DNA of 64,000 nt. Origin: Hydrogenophaga sp. Its GTDB lineage: Bacteria; Pseudomonadota; Gammaproteobacteria; Burkholderiales; Burkholderiaceae_C. The translations under genes were made by a program, and so were the position numbers. The number at the start of each line of letters is the position of its first letter. Within the stretch, counting starts at the first letter, position 1. The notes beneath the pieces were generated by a model that was not told where the DNA came from, searched no databases, and saw nothing but the letters and a program-made list of their open reading frames with translations. The stretch lies in contig NZ_JAABRQ010000004.1 in NCBI RefSeq assembly GCF_011390835.1, positions 1 to 64,000 of the forward strand, written 5' to 3'. Shown here one piece after another: positions 52,710 to 62,572 of this stretch.

Positions 52710-55700
52710 ATGAGTTTTTCCCGCCCGTTCAGCGCCAGCCTGCGTGCTGTCCACCCGCCTGAGGTGGGCGATTCTGCACGCGAGCCGGATCTGCGCAAAG
52801 CGCTGGAAGAACTGAGAGCCGAGAACGAGCATCTGCGCCTAGCACTGGCCAGGCAGCTCACGAGATCCCCAGGCGCCGAGGCCGAAGCGAATTTTGGCGG
52901 GCTGCCGATCGAATTTGACTTCGGGAACAGCGGCGGCGAACACACGACCTCCAAGGTGGAGTACGACGGCCTGCTGGCCGCCCTCGGCAAGGTGTTTCCG
53001 ATCGGTGTGTTTCGCACCGATTCAGCGGGCTTGCTCACACATGTGGACAACGGCCTGCAGCGCATCATGGGGTTGCCTCGCTCCGGCTTCGCGAACTTCG
53101 GCTGGCTGAAGGCGGTGCACCCCGACGACCGGGCCATGGTTCAGCAGCGCTGGGCAGAAGCGGTCTTGCGCGACGAGTCACAAAGCCTGGAGTTCCGTCT
53201 GCAGCGCGCCGACGGTGCGGTGGCCAATTTGCTGGTGCGCAACACGCCCACCCATGACCCGGCGGGTCTGCTTACCGGCCAGATCGGATTCGTGCAGGAT
53301 ATCAGCGAGTTGCGTGCACTTGAGGCCGATGCCAAGCTTAAGGAAGAACTCAACCGCCAGATCATCGCCAACAGCCCCGACTGCACCAAGGTGCTCGACC
53401 TGCAGGGACGCGTGCTCCAGATGACGGCACAAGGTTGCCAGCTGGTGGAGGTCGACGATTTTGAAGCGGTGCGCCACAGCGACTGGACCGCGTGGTGGCC
53501 AGACGAAGGCACGTCCCAGGCGCGCACCGCACTCCAGACGGCGGCGCGTGGCGAGATGACCCGCTTTGTCGCCTACGGTCCGACCTTCAAGGGCACGCCC
53601 AAGTGGTGGGACACCGCCATCACCCCGATCCGCAACGCGGATGGCCAGACCGTGATGTTGCTGGTGGTATCACGAGACATCAGCGAGCGGCACCGCCAAC
53701 AAGAAGAAATCCGCTCGCTCAACGAGGGGCTGGAAGCACGGGTACAGCAGCGCACCCAAGAACTGGCGCTGGCCAACCAGCGCATTCGCGAAACCCTGGA
53801 CGATGCGCAGTCGCTCTACAACCAAGCGCCCTGCGGCTACCACTCGGTGGACGGCGAGGGCCTGTTCGTGCGCATCAACCAGACTGAACTCGACTGGCTG
53901 GGCTACCAGCGCGAAGAGGTCCTCGGGCGCCTGCGTTTCCGAGATATGGTCATGGCCGACCAGGTTGAGACTGTCAAGCAGCGCCTGAGCAAGCTAAAGC
54001 AGGGCGAAGCACTCGACCCGATCGAGGTTCGCTTGCGCCGGCGCGGTGGCGGCATCCTTTTTGCGCTGCTCAGCAGCACCGCCGTGCACGATGCGCAGGG
54101 GCGGTTTCTCCACACCAACAACACCCTGGTGGACATCACCGCTCGCCATAGCGCCGAGGCGGCGCTGTCCGCACAACGCAGTTTCCTGCAAACCATCACC
54201 AACAGTGTGCCGGTGCAGCTGGCGTTTTTTGACAGCGGCCTGATCTGCCGTTTTGCCAACGCCAGCTACGGGCGCTGGCTCAACCAAGATCCGCAACGCC
54301 TGATCGGTCTGCACCTCAGCCAGATCGCCAGGCCAGAAAATTATGCCAGCGCCCTGCCTCATCTCAAGGCCGCGCTGGGCGGCGAGGTACAGCGTTTCGA
54401 GGGCGAACGCGCCTTCCCGGGCGGGCCGCCGTTTTACGCCAGTATTGAGTACACGCCCTACTGGCAAGACGGCGCCGTGCAAGGCATCTTCATCCAGATG
54501 CTGGACATCAGCGGCCGTAAAGCCTCGGAAGACCAAGTGTCTCGGGCCAACCGGGCGCTGGAGTCGGCACTGGCAGAGTCTCAATTGCTCTACAACCAGG
54601 CGCCGTGCGGCTACCACTCCGTGGATCCCAGTGGCGTCTATGTGGCCATCAACGACACGGAGCTGGCCTGGCTGGGCTATGAGCGGGACGAAGTGGTCGG
54701 CAAGATGACCTACCAGGATCTCATGGCGCCGAAGAACGCAGAGTTGCTGAAAGGCCGCCTACAGCGCCTGATGAGCCATGGCGTGGTCGAGCCAGCCGAA
54801 TACGAGATGCGCCGTCGGGACGGCAGTGTCTTCCCGGCGCTGGTGTCCTCCACAGCTGTGCGGGACGCGAATGGCAACTACCTGCACAGCAACACCACGG
54901 TGGTCGATATCACCGACCGCGTCGCTGCCGAGAGGGCCCTGCGGACCAATGAGCGCTTCGTGCAAGCCGTCACCGACCACGTGCCCGGCCTGATCTCCTA
55001 CCTCGACACCGAGCTCAGGTTCCGCTTTGCCAATGCTGAGCACCTGAGGATCTACGGCATGGACCCGGCCAAGATCATGGGTCAGCATCTGCGCAACTGT
55101 GTGACGGCCGAGATGTGGCAAGACGTCGCACCTCGCTTGCGGGCCGCCCTGGCGGGTGAGCCACAACATTTCGAAGCTTGGCGCAAGACGGTAGATGGCC
55201 AGCCCATGTTCATCAGCGCCAACTACATTCCCGATGTGCTCGAGGACCAAGTCAAGGGCATCTTTGTTCAAATTGTCGACATCACCGAGCGCAAGCGCAT
55301 CGAAGAACGGGTGAACGAGCTCAATGCCGAGCTCGAGGTGCGCATCCGCGAGCGCTCGGCCGAGTTGCTCGAAAGCGAGCAGCGCTTCCGGCTAATGGTC
55401 GACAACTTGCGCGAGTACTCGGTGTTTTTCCTCGATGCCGGGGGCCAGATCACCGACTGGACCGACAGCGCTCAGCGCATGGACGGCTTCTCCCCCACAG
55501 AAATGCTGGGGCAGCACTACGGTGTGCTGTTTGAAATCGAGCACCCCGGTGGCGGACGCGATCAAGCCGAGAAGCTGCTTCGCCTGGCCGCTTCACGCGG
55601 CCAGCATGAAGTCAACACTTGGCATCAGCGCAAAGACGGCTCCACCTATTGGGCCCATTCGTTGCTGATCGCGTTGCGCGATGACGACGGTGAGTTGCGT

Positions 55701-56549
55701 GGTTTTGCCAAGATCAACCGCGACATGAGCGACACCAAGCGGCTGGACGACCTCATGCGCAACATCAACGACGAGCTGGAAAACCGGGTCGCCGAGCGCA
55801 CCGAGCAGCTTCTGGCCGCCAACAAGGATCTAGAATCTTTTTCTTACTCGGTCTCCCACGATCTGCGCTCGCCTTTGCGCCACATTTCCAGCTTCGTCAG
55901 CCTGCTCCAGGAGCATTTAGGCGAAGCAAGCGACGAGGTCACCTCGCGCTACCTCGGCACAATCGGCAATTCGGCGCGCCACATGAGCCAGCTGATCGAC
56001 GGCCTGCTGGCGTTTTCGCGCCTCGGCCGTGCTGCTGTCAACATCACGCCGGTGGACTTCAATCTCCTCGTAGGCACGGTGGTGGCCCAGTTGGCGCACG
56101 ACACCGAAGGCCGGGTGGTTGACTGGGTGGTGGCGCCCGATCTGCCAGTGGTTCAGGGCGATGCGCTGTTGCTGCGCGAAATCTGGGCCAACCTGCTCGG
56201 CAACGCCTTCAAGTACAGCCGACCGCGCGAACGGGCCCGCATCGAGGTGGGCTGGAGCGTGGATCCCGCCGTGGGCTACACATTTTTCGTGCGTGACAAC
56301 GGGGTCGGTTTTGATACAAAATACTCACATAAGTTGTTTGGCGTCTTCCAGCGCCTGCACCGTGCGACCGAGTTTGAAGGAACTGGGATTGGTTTGGCGC
56401 TTGCACGCCGGATCGTCGAGCGGCACGGCGGCAGCATCTGGGCGGAAAGCCAACCGGGTGAGGGCAGTGTTTTCTACTTTTCGCTACCTTTTGAAAGTTT
56501 CCAATCCGCCGATTTTGTGCGTGAATCGGGGTATGGAGCGCTCACCTGA
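52710..56549 (+). CDS. Soluble multi-PAS sensor histidine kinase
   Basis: A 1279-residue kinase without transmembrane segments. A short N-terminal coiled coil (about residues 25-55, ALEELRAENEHLRLALARQL) is followed by seven PAS domains linked by helical linkers. Starts lie near 85, 210, 365, 490, 625, 750 and 890. The kinase core starts near 1030. The phosphoacceptor histidine is in SYSVSHDLRSPLRHI. The ATPase has N-box LLGNAFKYSRPRERARI, G1 FVRDNGVGFDTKYSHKLFGVF and G2 GTGIGLALARRIVERHGG. PAS units 3-4 and 5-6 are a clear duplication. The kinase core resembles phytochrome-type kinases that pair with Rcp1-like regulators, as the next gene is. Ligand and signal are unknown. Confidence 0.9.
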   Translation: MSFSRPFSASLRAVHPPEVGDSAREPDLRKALEELRAENEHLRLALARQLTRSPGAEAEANFGGLPIEFDFGNSGGEHTTSKVEYDGLLAALGKVFPIGVFRTDSAGLLTHVDNGLQRIMGLPRSGFANFGWLKAVHPDDRAMVQQRWAEAVLRDESQSLEFRLQRADGAVANLLVRNTPTHDPAGLLTGQIGFVQDISELRALEADAKLKEELNRQIIANSPDCTKVLDLQGRVLQMTAQGCQLVEVDDFEAVRHSDWTAWWPDEGTSQARTALQTAARGEMTRFVAYGPTFKGTPKWWDTAITPIRNADGQTVMLLVVSRDISERHRQQEEIRSLNEGLEARVQQRTQELALANQRIRETLDDAQSLYNQAPCGYHSVDGEGLFVRINQTELDWLGYQREEVLGRLRFRDMVMADQVETVKQRLSKLKQGEALDPIEVRLRRRGGGILFALLSSTAVHDAQGRFLHTNNTLVDITARHSAEAALSAQRSFLQTITNSVPVQLAFFDSGLICRFANASYGRWLNQDPQRLIGLHLSQIARPENYASALPHLKAALGGEVQRFEGERAFPGGPPFYASIEYTPYWQDGAVQGIFIQMLDISGRKASEDQVSRANRALESALAESQLLYNQAPCGYHSVDPSGVYVAINDTELAWLGYERDEVVGKMTYQDLMAPKNAELLKGRLQRLMSHGVVEPAEYEMRRRDGSVFPALVSSTAVRDANGNYLHSNTTVVDITDRVAAERALRTNERFVQAVTDHVPGLISYLDTELRFRFANAEHLRIYGMDPAKIMGQHLRNCVTAEMWQDVAPRLRAALAGEPQHFEAWRKTVDGQPMFISANYIPDVLEDQVKGIFVQIVDITERKRIEERVNELNAELEVRIRERSAELLESEQRFRLMVDNLREYSVFFLDAGGQITDWTDSAQRMDGFSPTEMLGQHYGVLFEIEHPGGGRDQAEKLLRLAASRGQHEVNTWHQRKDGSTYWAHSLLIALRDDDGELRGFAKINRDMSDTKRLDDLMRNINDELENRVAERTEQLLAANKDLESFSYSVSHDLRSPLRHISSFVSLLQEHLGEASDEVTSRYLGTIGNSARHMSQLIDGLLAFSRLGRAAVNITPVDFNLLVGTVVAQLAHDTEGRVVDWVVAPDLPVVQGDALLLREIWANLLGNAFKYSRPRERARIEVGWSVDPAVGYTFFVRDNGVGFDTKYSHKLFGVFQRLHRATEFEGTGIGLALARRIVERHGGSIWAESQPGEGSVFYFSLPFESFQSADFVRESGYGALT

Positions 56550-57034
56550 TGAACAAGAACGCCGACACCATTCTCCTGGTTGAAGACAACCCTGACGACG
56601 CCGAGCTCACCCGGCTCGCGTTGGCCCGCCATGGCCTGGACGGACGCGTGACGCACGTGTCCGACGGCATGCAGGCGCTGGACTACCTCTATCGCCGCGA
56701 CGGTTTTGCCAACCGCGCCGGGGGTAATCCCACGCTGATCCTGCTCGATCTCAAGATGCCACTGCTTGATGGCATCGGCGTGCTCAAGGAAATCAAGGGC
56801 TCAGATCAGCTGCGCAACATCCCGGTCGTGGTGCTCACCTCGTCCACCGAGCCCAGCGACCTGCTTCGCGCTTACGAGGCAGGCACCAATGCCTACATCG
56901 CCAAGCCAACTGAGTTCTCGCAATTTCTCAGCGCGATGAAGCATGTGTGCGAATTCTGGCTGAACATCAACCAGACCGCTCCGCAGTCGCCCAGCGCAGC
57001 CGCAAGGGTGTCAGGCTTCGGCGAACTGACCTGA
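56549..57034 (+). CDS. Rcp1-like single-domain response regulator
   Basis: A 161-residue receiver. The acidic pair is in LLVEDNPDDAEL, the phospho-acceptor aspartate in TLILLDLKMPLLDG, the switch threonine/serine in VVVLTSSTEPSDLL and the lysine in AYIAKPTEF. The C-terminal 25 residues are short and carry no output domain, so the output must go through protein contact. Its ATG overlaps the stop of the kinase gene by 1 base (TGATG), which indicates coupled translation. It converges with the carboxyltransferase gene. Confidence 0.93.
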   Translation: MNKNADTILLVEDNPDDAELTRLALARHGLDGRVTHVSDGMQALDYLYRRDGFANRAGGNPTLILLDLKMPLLDGIGVLKEIKGSDQLRNIPVVVLTSSTEPSDLLRAYEAGTNAYIAKPTEFSQFLSAMKHVCEFWLNINQTAPQSPSAAARVSGFGELT

Positions 57035-57075
57035 GCACGCAGACTAACCGCCATCACGCCGTCGGCCCTTCCCAC

Positions 57076-58923
57076 TCACCAGGGATCGATGAAGCGGTCC
57101 CCGCAAACACCGCTGGAATGACTGGCCGACGCCAGCCCCCGGGCCAGCCACTGGCGCGTGTCTGCTGGGTCGATCACCGCATCAATCTCCAGCCCCTCTG
57201 CCATCGGGATGGCCGCACCGCGGGCGTATTGCTCGGCGACCAGCCGCTGAAACAGCGCATCGCGCTCTGCACCTTCGGGCAGGGCCGACAGCTCCTTGCG
57301 AAAGCCCAGGCGCACCGCGCCTTCCAGCCCCATGGCTCCAAACTCGGCGGTGGGCCAGGCCACCGTGAACATGGGCGCGTGAAAGCCACCCGCGGTCATG
57401 CCCATGGCGCCCAAGCCGTAGCCCTTGCGCAGCACCACGGCAAACACCGGCACGCGCAAGTGCGCCGCCACCACAAACAGCCGGCTTGCATGGCGCACCT
57501 GGGCTTTCGCCTCGATGTCGGGACCGACCATGAAGCCCGGCGTGTCCACCAGGCTCACCAGCGGCAGGCCATGCGCGTCACACAGTTGCATGAAGCGCGC
57601 CGCCTTGTCGGCCGCGTCGGCATCGATCGCACCCCCTAGGTGCAACGGATTGTTGGCCAGGAGGCCAACCGGGCGGCCCTCGATGCGTGCCAGCGCGGTG
57701 TGCACGCCGGCACCAAATCCGGGGCGCAGCAGCAGCAAACTGTCTTTGTCCACCAGACCGCGCACCGCATGCAGGCTGTCGTAGGCTCTCACCCTGTTTT
57801 CCGGCACCACTTCGCGCAAGGCCAACGCATCGGGCGCGATCCAGTCGCGCAACGCGCCCTGGAACATCGCCAGGTAGCGCCGTGCGAACGCGACCGCTTG
57901 CGCTTCATCATCCACCAACACGTCGATGACGCCGCTGGCATGCTGGCTGTCGCTGGGGCCGATGTCTTCTGGCTGGAAGATACCAAGACCGCCGCCCTCC
58001 ACCATGGCGGGGCCGCCCATGCCGATCTGACTGTTGCGGGTTGCGATCACCACATCGCTGCAACCTAGCAGGGCGGCGTTCCCGGCAAAACAACGACCGC
58101 TCACAATGCCCACCAGTGGAACCCGCCCCGACAGGCGCGCGTAGGCGGCGAAGGTGTCGATGTGCAGACCGGCAACCACCGGCATGTCGGTGTCACCCGG
58201 TCGGCCGCCACCGCCTTCAGCGAACAGCACCACTGGCAGCCTCTGAGCCAGCGCAATGCCCAGCAGTCGGTCGGTTTTGGCGTGGTTGCGCGCACCCTGG
58301 GTGCCCGCGAGCACCGTGGCGTCGTAAGCCATGACGACGGTTCGGGACCGATCCTGCTCCCCGGGCGCCACCGGAAACCAGCCACGGTTGACCGAGCCGA
58401 TGCCAGCGACCAGGCCGTCGGCCGGGGTGTTCGCGATCAGGTCTTGATCGCTGCGCCGGCCGCGCTGCGCCGCCACCGCGAGCGCGCCGTACTCATTGAA
58501 ACTGCCTTCGTCACACAGGTCGGCGATGTTCTCGCGAGCCATGCGCTGGCCACGGGCATGTCGTTTGGCGACCGCCTCAGGTCTGGCCTCATCCAGCGTG
58601 TGGGTGTGACGCGCTCGCACGCGCTCCAGATCAACACGGACTTCACCTGCCGCGGGTACTTCCGCTCCCTTGGCTGAGGGGTTGGGCGCATCGGGCAGCT
58701 GGCTGGCGGCATCGTCCATGTCGCCCAGTGGCTCACCCGCCCGCACCAGCGCACCGGCCTCAGCCAGACGCGTGAGCAAAAGGCCATCGCATGGCGCTGG
58801 CAGTTCATGTTCCATCTTCATGGCTTCCAGCAGCAGCAGGGGCGTACCTTCTCTCACCCACTCGCCGGGCGCAACCAACCACTGCAAGACCTGCGCCTGC
58901 ATGGGCGAAACCAAGGATTTCAT
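57076..58923 (-). CDS. Biotinyl-carboxyltransferase chain of an acyl-CoA carboxylase
   Basis: A 615-residue chain. The N-terminal biotinyl domain (about residues 1-75) has the lysine motif EAMKMEHE. A linker follows (about 75-130). The carboxyltransferase (about 130-600) combines a beta-type half (KRHARGQRMARENIADLCDEGSFNEYG, GGGRPGDTDMPVV) and an alpha-type half (DADAADKAARFMQLCDAHGLPLVSLVDTPGFMVG). The arrangement is unusual, because the biotinyl domain normally sits on the biotin carboxylase chain. No biotin carboxylase gene flanks it, so that subunit must come from elsewhere. Substrate (acetyl-, propionyl- or other acyl-CoA) is not readable. The ATG follows a GGAG ribosome site. It converges with the response regulator gene. 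Confidence 0.85.
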   Translation of the reverse strand: MKSLVSPMQAQVLQWLVAPGEWVREGTPLLLLEAMKMEHELPAPCDGLLLTRLAEAGALVRAGEPLGDMDDAASQLPDAPNPSAKGAEVPAAGEVRVDLERVRARHTHTLDEARPEAVAKRHARGQRMARENIADLCDEGSFNEYGALAVAAQRGRRSDQDLIANTPADGLVAGIGSVNRGWFPVAPGEQDRSRTVVMAYDATVLAGTQGARNHAKTDRLLGIALAQRLPVVLFAEGGGGRPGDTDMPVVAGLHIDTFAAYARLSGRVPLVGIVSGRCFAGNAALLGCSDVVIATRNSQIGMGGPAMVEGGGLGIFQPEDIGPSDSQHASGVIDVLVDDEAQAVAFARRYLAMFQGALRDWIAPDALALREVVPENRVRAYDSLHAVRGLVDKDSLLLLRPGFGAGVHTALARIEGRPVGLLANNPLHLGGAIDADAADKAARFMQLCDAHGLPLVSLVDTPGFMVGPDIEAKAQVRHASRLFVVAAHLRVPVFAVVLRKGYGLGAMGMTAGGFHAPMFTVAWPTAEFGAMGLEGAVRLGFRKELSALPEGAERDALFQRLVAEQYARGAAIPMAEGLEIDAVIDPADTRQWLARGLASASHSSGVCGDRFIDPW

Positions 58924-58999
58924 GGCTCCATTCTGGAGTAACGCCGCATGGCGCTGCGGTCAAGCAAGCGACAGCAGCCGGACCGCTCGCCTCAAGCTG

Positions 59000-59335
59000 T
59001 CAGTAGAGATCGGAGTCGGCCCATTGCGACGAAGGACCAGCGTCTTCGGTGGTCACCGGTGCATTGAGATTGAGCACAAAGACCACCTCACCGCCGAAAC
59101 GGCCCACACCCAGCGTCTTCATCAGCTGCTGTTCCTGTTCCGGGCGCTCCATGCGCAAAAAGCAGATCGCCTGTTTGGTACCTTCGTGCATGGCCGTGAG
59201 AATGTCCAGCCGCGTGATACAGCCGAACTCGCTGCACAACTGGTGCAACGCAGACTTTAGGCTGGCGACATCGCCGTGTCGCCTCAATTCTGCCAATGCG
59301 CTCACTTCTTTGCTGCTCCCAATGGGTGTGGCCAT
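59000..59335 (-). CDS. Conserved hypothetical protein, possible RRM-like fold
   Basis: A 111-residue protein. The order of hydrophobic strands and helices (VASLKSALHQLCSEFGCITRLDIL, KQAICFLRMERPEQEQQLMKTL, GEVVFVLNL) fits a ferredoxin-like/RRM-type fold. I do not recognise a named family. The C-terminal 20 residues are acidic and low in structure. The gene is divergent from the GGDEF-EAL gene and lies 76 bases upstream of the biotinyl-carboxyltransferase gene on the same strand. I place the start at MATPIGSSKEV. Confidence 0.6.
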   Translation of the reverse strand: MATPIGSSKEVSALAELRRHGDVASLKSALHQLCSEFGCITRLDILTAMHEGTKQAICFLRMERPEQEQQLMKTLGVGRFGGEVVFVLNLNAPVTTEDAGPSSQWADSDLY

Positions 59336-59565
59336 ATATCGGTCTAACCCGGCTTGGCTTGGTGGTGGAAAATGATTCTCTGATCGTTTTTACAATGGTA
59401 GGGCAGATGCAACACAAAAACACATATTTGTTACAAATTGCATCCAGCTAGGCGCCTTGCATCCCTCAGATGAGGCGAATGTCACACCTGAAACGCACCC
59501 ACGGACCCGATCATGGAGACCACTGGTTATGCTGCTGTGACATTTTGACTGGAAGCACCCCAACC

Positions 59566-62550
59566 ATGCGCCCGTCACCCGACGACCTATCGCCTGCCCA
59601 GATGGCCTTGGTCGGTGCAATTTCAGCGCCAGGTCAAGACACCAATCCCCTTGGCCGGACAGTGGCCTTGGCCGCCCAGCTGACCGCGTCCCCCGCCGCC
59701 CTGGTGCTAGAGCGGTACGGCGCCGGCTGGAAGCCCTTGGGCTGGAGCGGCCTGTCGGACGAAGAGGCCAAGGCGATGGCCCTGGCCCTGGAGCAGCACT
59801 GGGCGCAGTCGGGGCCGCCGACACCCGGAGCGGTGAAGGAGCTTGACGCTTTGGGGCCCGAGTGGCCCGCCCTGCCCGAGCGCACCGGCACGGTGCAGAC
59901 CATGGGTCTGCCTGAGGCGCAAGCTGCACACCCAGCGGCCTTGGTCTGGATCGCCTCCCAACTCGCCAGCCCGTCCGCCACTGCCAACCCCCTGCTTCGC
60001 ATCTTGGCCGATGTAATCGCCGAACAACGAGTCCTCCTGCACAGGGTCGCCCGTCTGCCGACGGCGTCAGCGCCGGGGCACCTCCTTCCAGGATCCTCTG
60101 TCGCCGAGTCCGAAAGCCGCCTGGCCCTTACCGAGCGCACTGCAGGCGTGGGCAGTTGGTCCATCGATGTGGCCACAAACCACATGCACTATTCGGTCGA
60201 GTGCGCCAACATCCTGGGCCTGCGCGAACTGGACACCGTTTGCGACCTGGACGTCATGGTTTCTCGCTACGCGCCCGAGTGGCGCAGCGGTATCCGTCAG
60301 CGGCTGGAGCGCTGCGCTGCGTTGGGCGAAGGCTTTGACGAAGAGATCCAGGCCGTGCTGCCCTCGCTGGGATTCAAATGGGTGCGCACCGTGGGCGAGG
60401 CGGTGCTCGATACAAGGGGCCAGGTCATGCGCATTCAGGGTGCGGTGCAGGACATCTCGGCCCAGAAGCAGGCGCAGGAAGAAACGCTGCGCCTGGCAAT
60501 GCGCCTGACCACCACCCTCGCCAGCATCACCGAAGCCTTTGTGACACTGGACCGACAGTGCTGCTTCACCTACCTGAACCAGGAAAGCGAGCGGCTGCTG
60601 CAGAAATCCACCGCCGATCTGCTGGGCCAGGCGGTCTGGCAGGACTTTGCCGGACCACAGGCAGAGCGGTTGCGTGAGCAGTTCACGCGCGCCCTGACCA
60701 TCAACCGACGGGTGGAGTTAGAAGAGTATTTTCCGCAGTTGGGCAAGTGGCTGGAGGTCCGGGCCTACCCGTTTGCAGAGGGCCTCGCGGTCTACTTTCG
60801 CGACGTGACCGAGCGGCGCCGATCGCAGGAGCAGCTCATGCTGCTGGAGACCAGCGTCGCACAGCTCAACGACATCGTGGTCATTGTCGAGACTGGTGCT
60901 GCCACCGAACATGAGGCACGCATCGTCTTCGCCAACAACGCCTTCGAAGAGCAAACCGGCTATACGCGCGATGAAGTCATGGGGCAGACGCCGAGGCTGT
61001 TGCTCGGGCTGGACCCGGCCATCGCCAAGCTTCGCGAAATGGCCTCGGCACTGCAGCAGACCCGCAAGGCGCGAACCGAGCTCCAGGTAACGCGAAAGAA
61101 TCAGACCTCGTTCTGGGTCGAGCTGGAAGTTGTGACGGTGCAAGCAGACGCCCAGGCCGTGACACACTGGGTGGCGGTGGGCCGCGACATTACCCAGCGC
61201 AAGACCGCCGAAGACATGATCCGGCACCTCGCGCTCTACGACCCGCTGACCGACCTGCCCAACCGCCAGCTGCTGATGGAGCGGCTGCAAAAAGCGCTGT
61301 TCCAGAGCGCTCGATCAGGCCAGCACGGCGCACTGATGTTCATCGACCTGGACAACTTCAAGATCATCAACGACACACTGGGCCACCACGTGGGTGACCA
61401 ATTGCTCAAGCTGGTGGCCATCCGCCTGAACCAGAGCGTGCGCAAGACCGACACCGTGGCGCGCCTGGGGGGTGACGAGTTCGTGGTGATGGTCGACGAC
61501 CTGAGCACCGACGTCGAAGCGGCGGCCCGAAAGGCGCAGACCCTGGCCGACAAAGTGCTTTCCATGCTGCGCGAGCCGTTCCAGATTGCCGGTCACCAGC
61601 ACTACGCCACGCCCAGCATCGGCGTGACCGCCTTCATCGGCCAGCGGGACGATGTGGGTGAGTTGCTCAAACAGGCCGATCTGGCCATGTACCAGGCCAA
61701 ATCGCTGGGCCGCAACAACGTGTGCTTTTTCGATCCGGTGCTGCAGTCACGCATGGGTGCCAATGCCGCCATCAGTGCCGACCTGCGGGTGGCCTTGAGG
61801 GAAGAGCAGTTCGTCGTCTACTACCAGCCCCAAGTGGACCGCCAGGGCGTGATCACCGGCGTCGAGGCGCTGGTGCGCTGGCAGCATCCCACGCAGGGAC
61901 TGGTCCTGCCAGGCGACTTCATACCCGTGGCTGAGGACTCCGGCATGATCCTGCAGCTGGGTCAGTGGGTGCTGGAGACCGCGTGCGCCCAGCTCGCGGC
62001 GTGGGCCGACTGGCCCCAGACCGCGGGCTTGAGCGTGGCGGTGAACGTGAGCGTGCACCAGTTCCGGCACCCTGATTTTGTCGACATGGTGATTGGTGCG
62101 ATTCGTCACGCCGGCATATCACCGCAACGGCTCAAGCTCGAACTCACCGAAAGCCTGCTGGCCGATCGCATGGAAGTGACGATCGAGAAGATGGGCATGC
62201 TCAAGGCACTCGGCGTGACCCTGTCGCTGGACGACTTCGGGGTCGGCTATTCATCGCTGTCTGTGCTCAAACGCCTGCCCTTGGACCAACTCAAAATCGA
62301 CAAAGGGTTCGTGGCCGATGTGCTCACCGATCCCAACGACGCAGCGATTTCGCGCGCCATCATTGCGCTGGCGCAGAGCCTGAGCCTGCAGGTGGTGGCC
62401 GAGGGCGTGGAAACCCTGGAGCAGCGAGACTTCCTGGCCTACCAGGGTTGTGACCAGTTCCAGGGCTACCTGTTTGCACCGCCGCTGCCGATCAAGACGC
62501 TGGATGCGCACCTTCGCAACCCTTCGTCAGGCATGATGGTGTTGGTCTAG
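59566..62550 (+). CDS. PAS-GGDEF-EAL cyclic-di-GMP enzyme
   Basis: A 994-residue protein for cyclic-di-GMP turnover. A divergent N-terminal domain of about 180 residues (GAF-like by position) precedes three PAS domains, near 190, 320 and 440. The GGDEF domain (about 555-715) has RLGGDEFVVM at about 635, with an RxxD inhibitory site (RKTD) five residues upstream, so feedback inhibition is expected. The EAL domain (about 740-980) has GVEALVRWQHP near 767, plus ELTESLL, LDDFGVGYSSLS, KIDKGFV and EGVETLEQ. Both active sites look intact. The start is taken at MRPSPDDLSPAQM, with GGAAG upstream; an earlier in-frame ATG at 59470 is possible. Confidence 0.92.
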   Translation: MRPSPDDLSPAQMALVGAISAPGQDTNPLGRTVALAAQLTASPAALVLERYGAGWKPLGWSGLSDEEAKAMALALEQHWAQSGPPTPGAVKELDALGPEWPALPERTGTVQTMGLPEAQAAHPAALVWIASQLASPSATANPLLRILADVIAEQRVLLHRVARLPTASAPGHLLPGSSVAESESRLALTERTAGVGSWSIDVATNHMHYSVECANILGLRELDTVCDLDVMVSRYAPEWRSGIRQRLERCAALGEGFDEEIQAVLPSLGFKWVRTVGEAVLDTRGQVMRIQGAVQDISAQKQAQEETLRLAMRLTTTLASITEAFVTLDRQCCFTYLNQESERLLQKSTADLLGQAVWQDFAGPQAERLREQFTRALTINRRVELEEYFPQLGKWLEVRAYPFAEGLAVYFRDVTERRRSQEQLMLLETSVAQLNDIVVIVETGAATEHEARIVFANNAFEEQTGYTRDEVMGQTPRLLLGLDPAIAKLREMASALQQTRKARTELQVTRKNQTSFWVELEVVTVQADAQAVTHWVAVGRDITQRKTAEDMIRHLALYDPLTDLPNRQLLMERLQKALFQSARSGQHGALMFIDLDNFKIINDTLGHHVGDQLLKLVAIRLNQSVRKTDTVARLGGDEFVVMVDDLSTDVEAAARKAQTLADKVLSMLREPFQIAGHQHYATPSIGVTAFIGQRDDVGELLKQADLAMYQAKSLGRNNVCFFDPVLQSRMGANAAISADLRVALREEQFVVYYQPQVDRQGVITGVEALVRWQHPTQGLVLPGDFIPVAEDSGMILQLGQWVLETACAQLAAWADWPQTAGLSVAVNVSVHQFRHPDFVDMVIGAIRHAGISPQRLKLELTESLLADRMEVTIEKMGMLKALGVTLSLDDFGVGYSSLSVLKRLPLDQLKIDKGFVADVLTDPNDAAISRAIIALAQSLSLQVVAEGVETLEQRDFLAYQGCDQFQGYLFAPPLPIKTLDAHLRNPSSGMMVLV

Positions 62551-62572
62551 GCCCGCCCCCGTCGCTTCGCTC

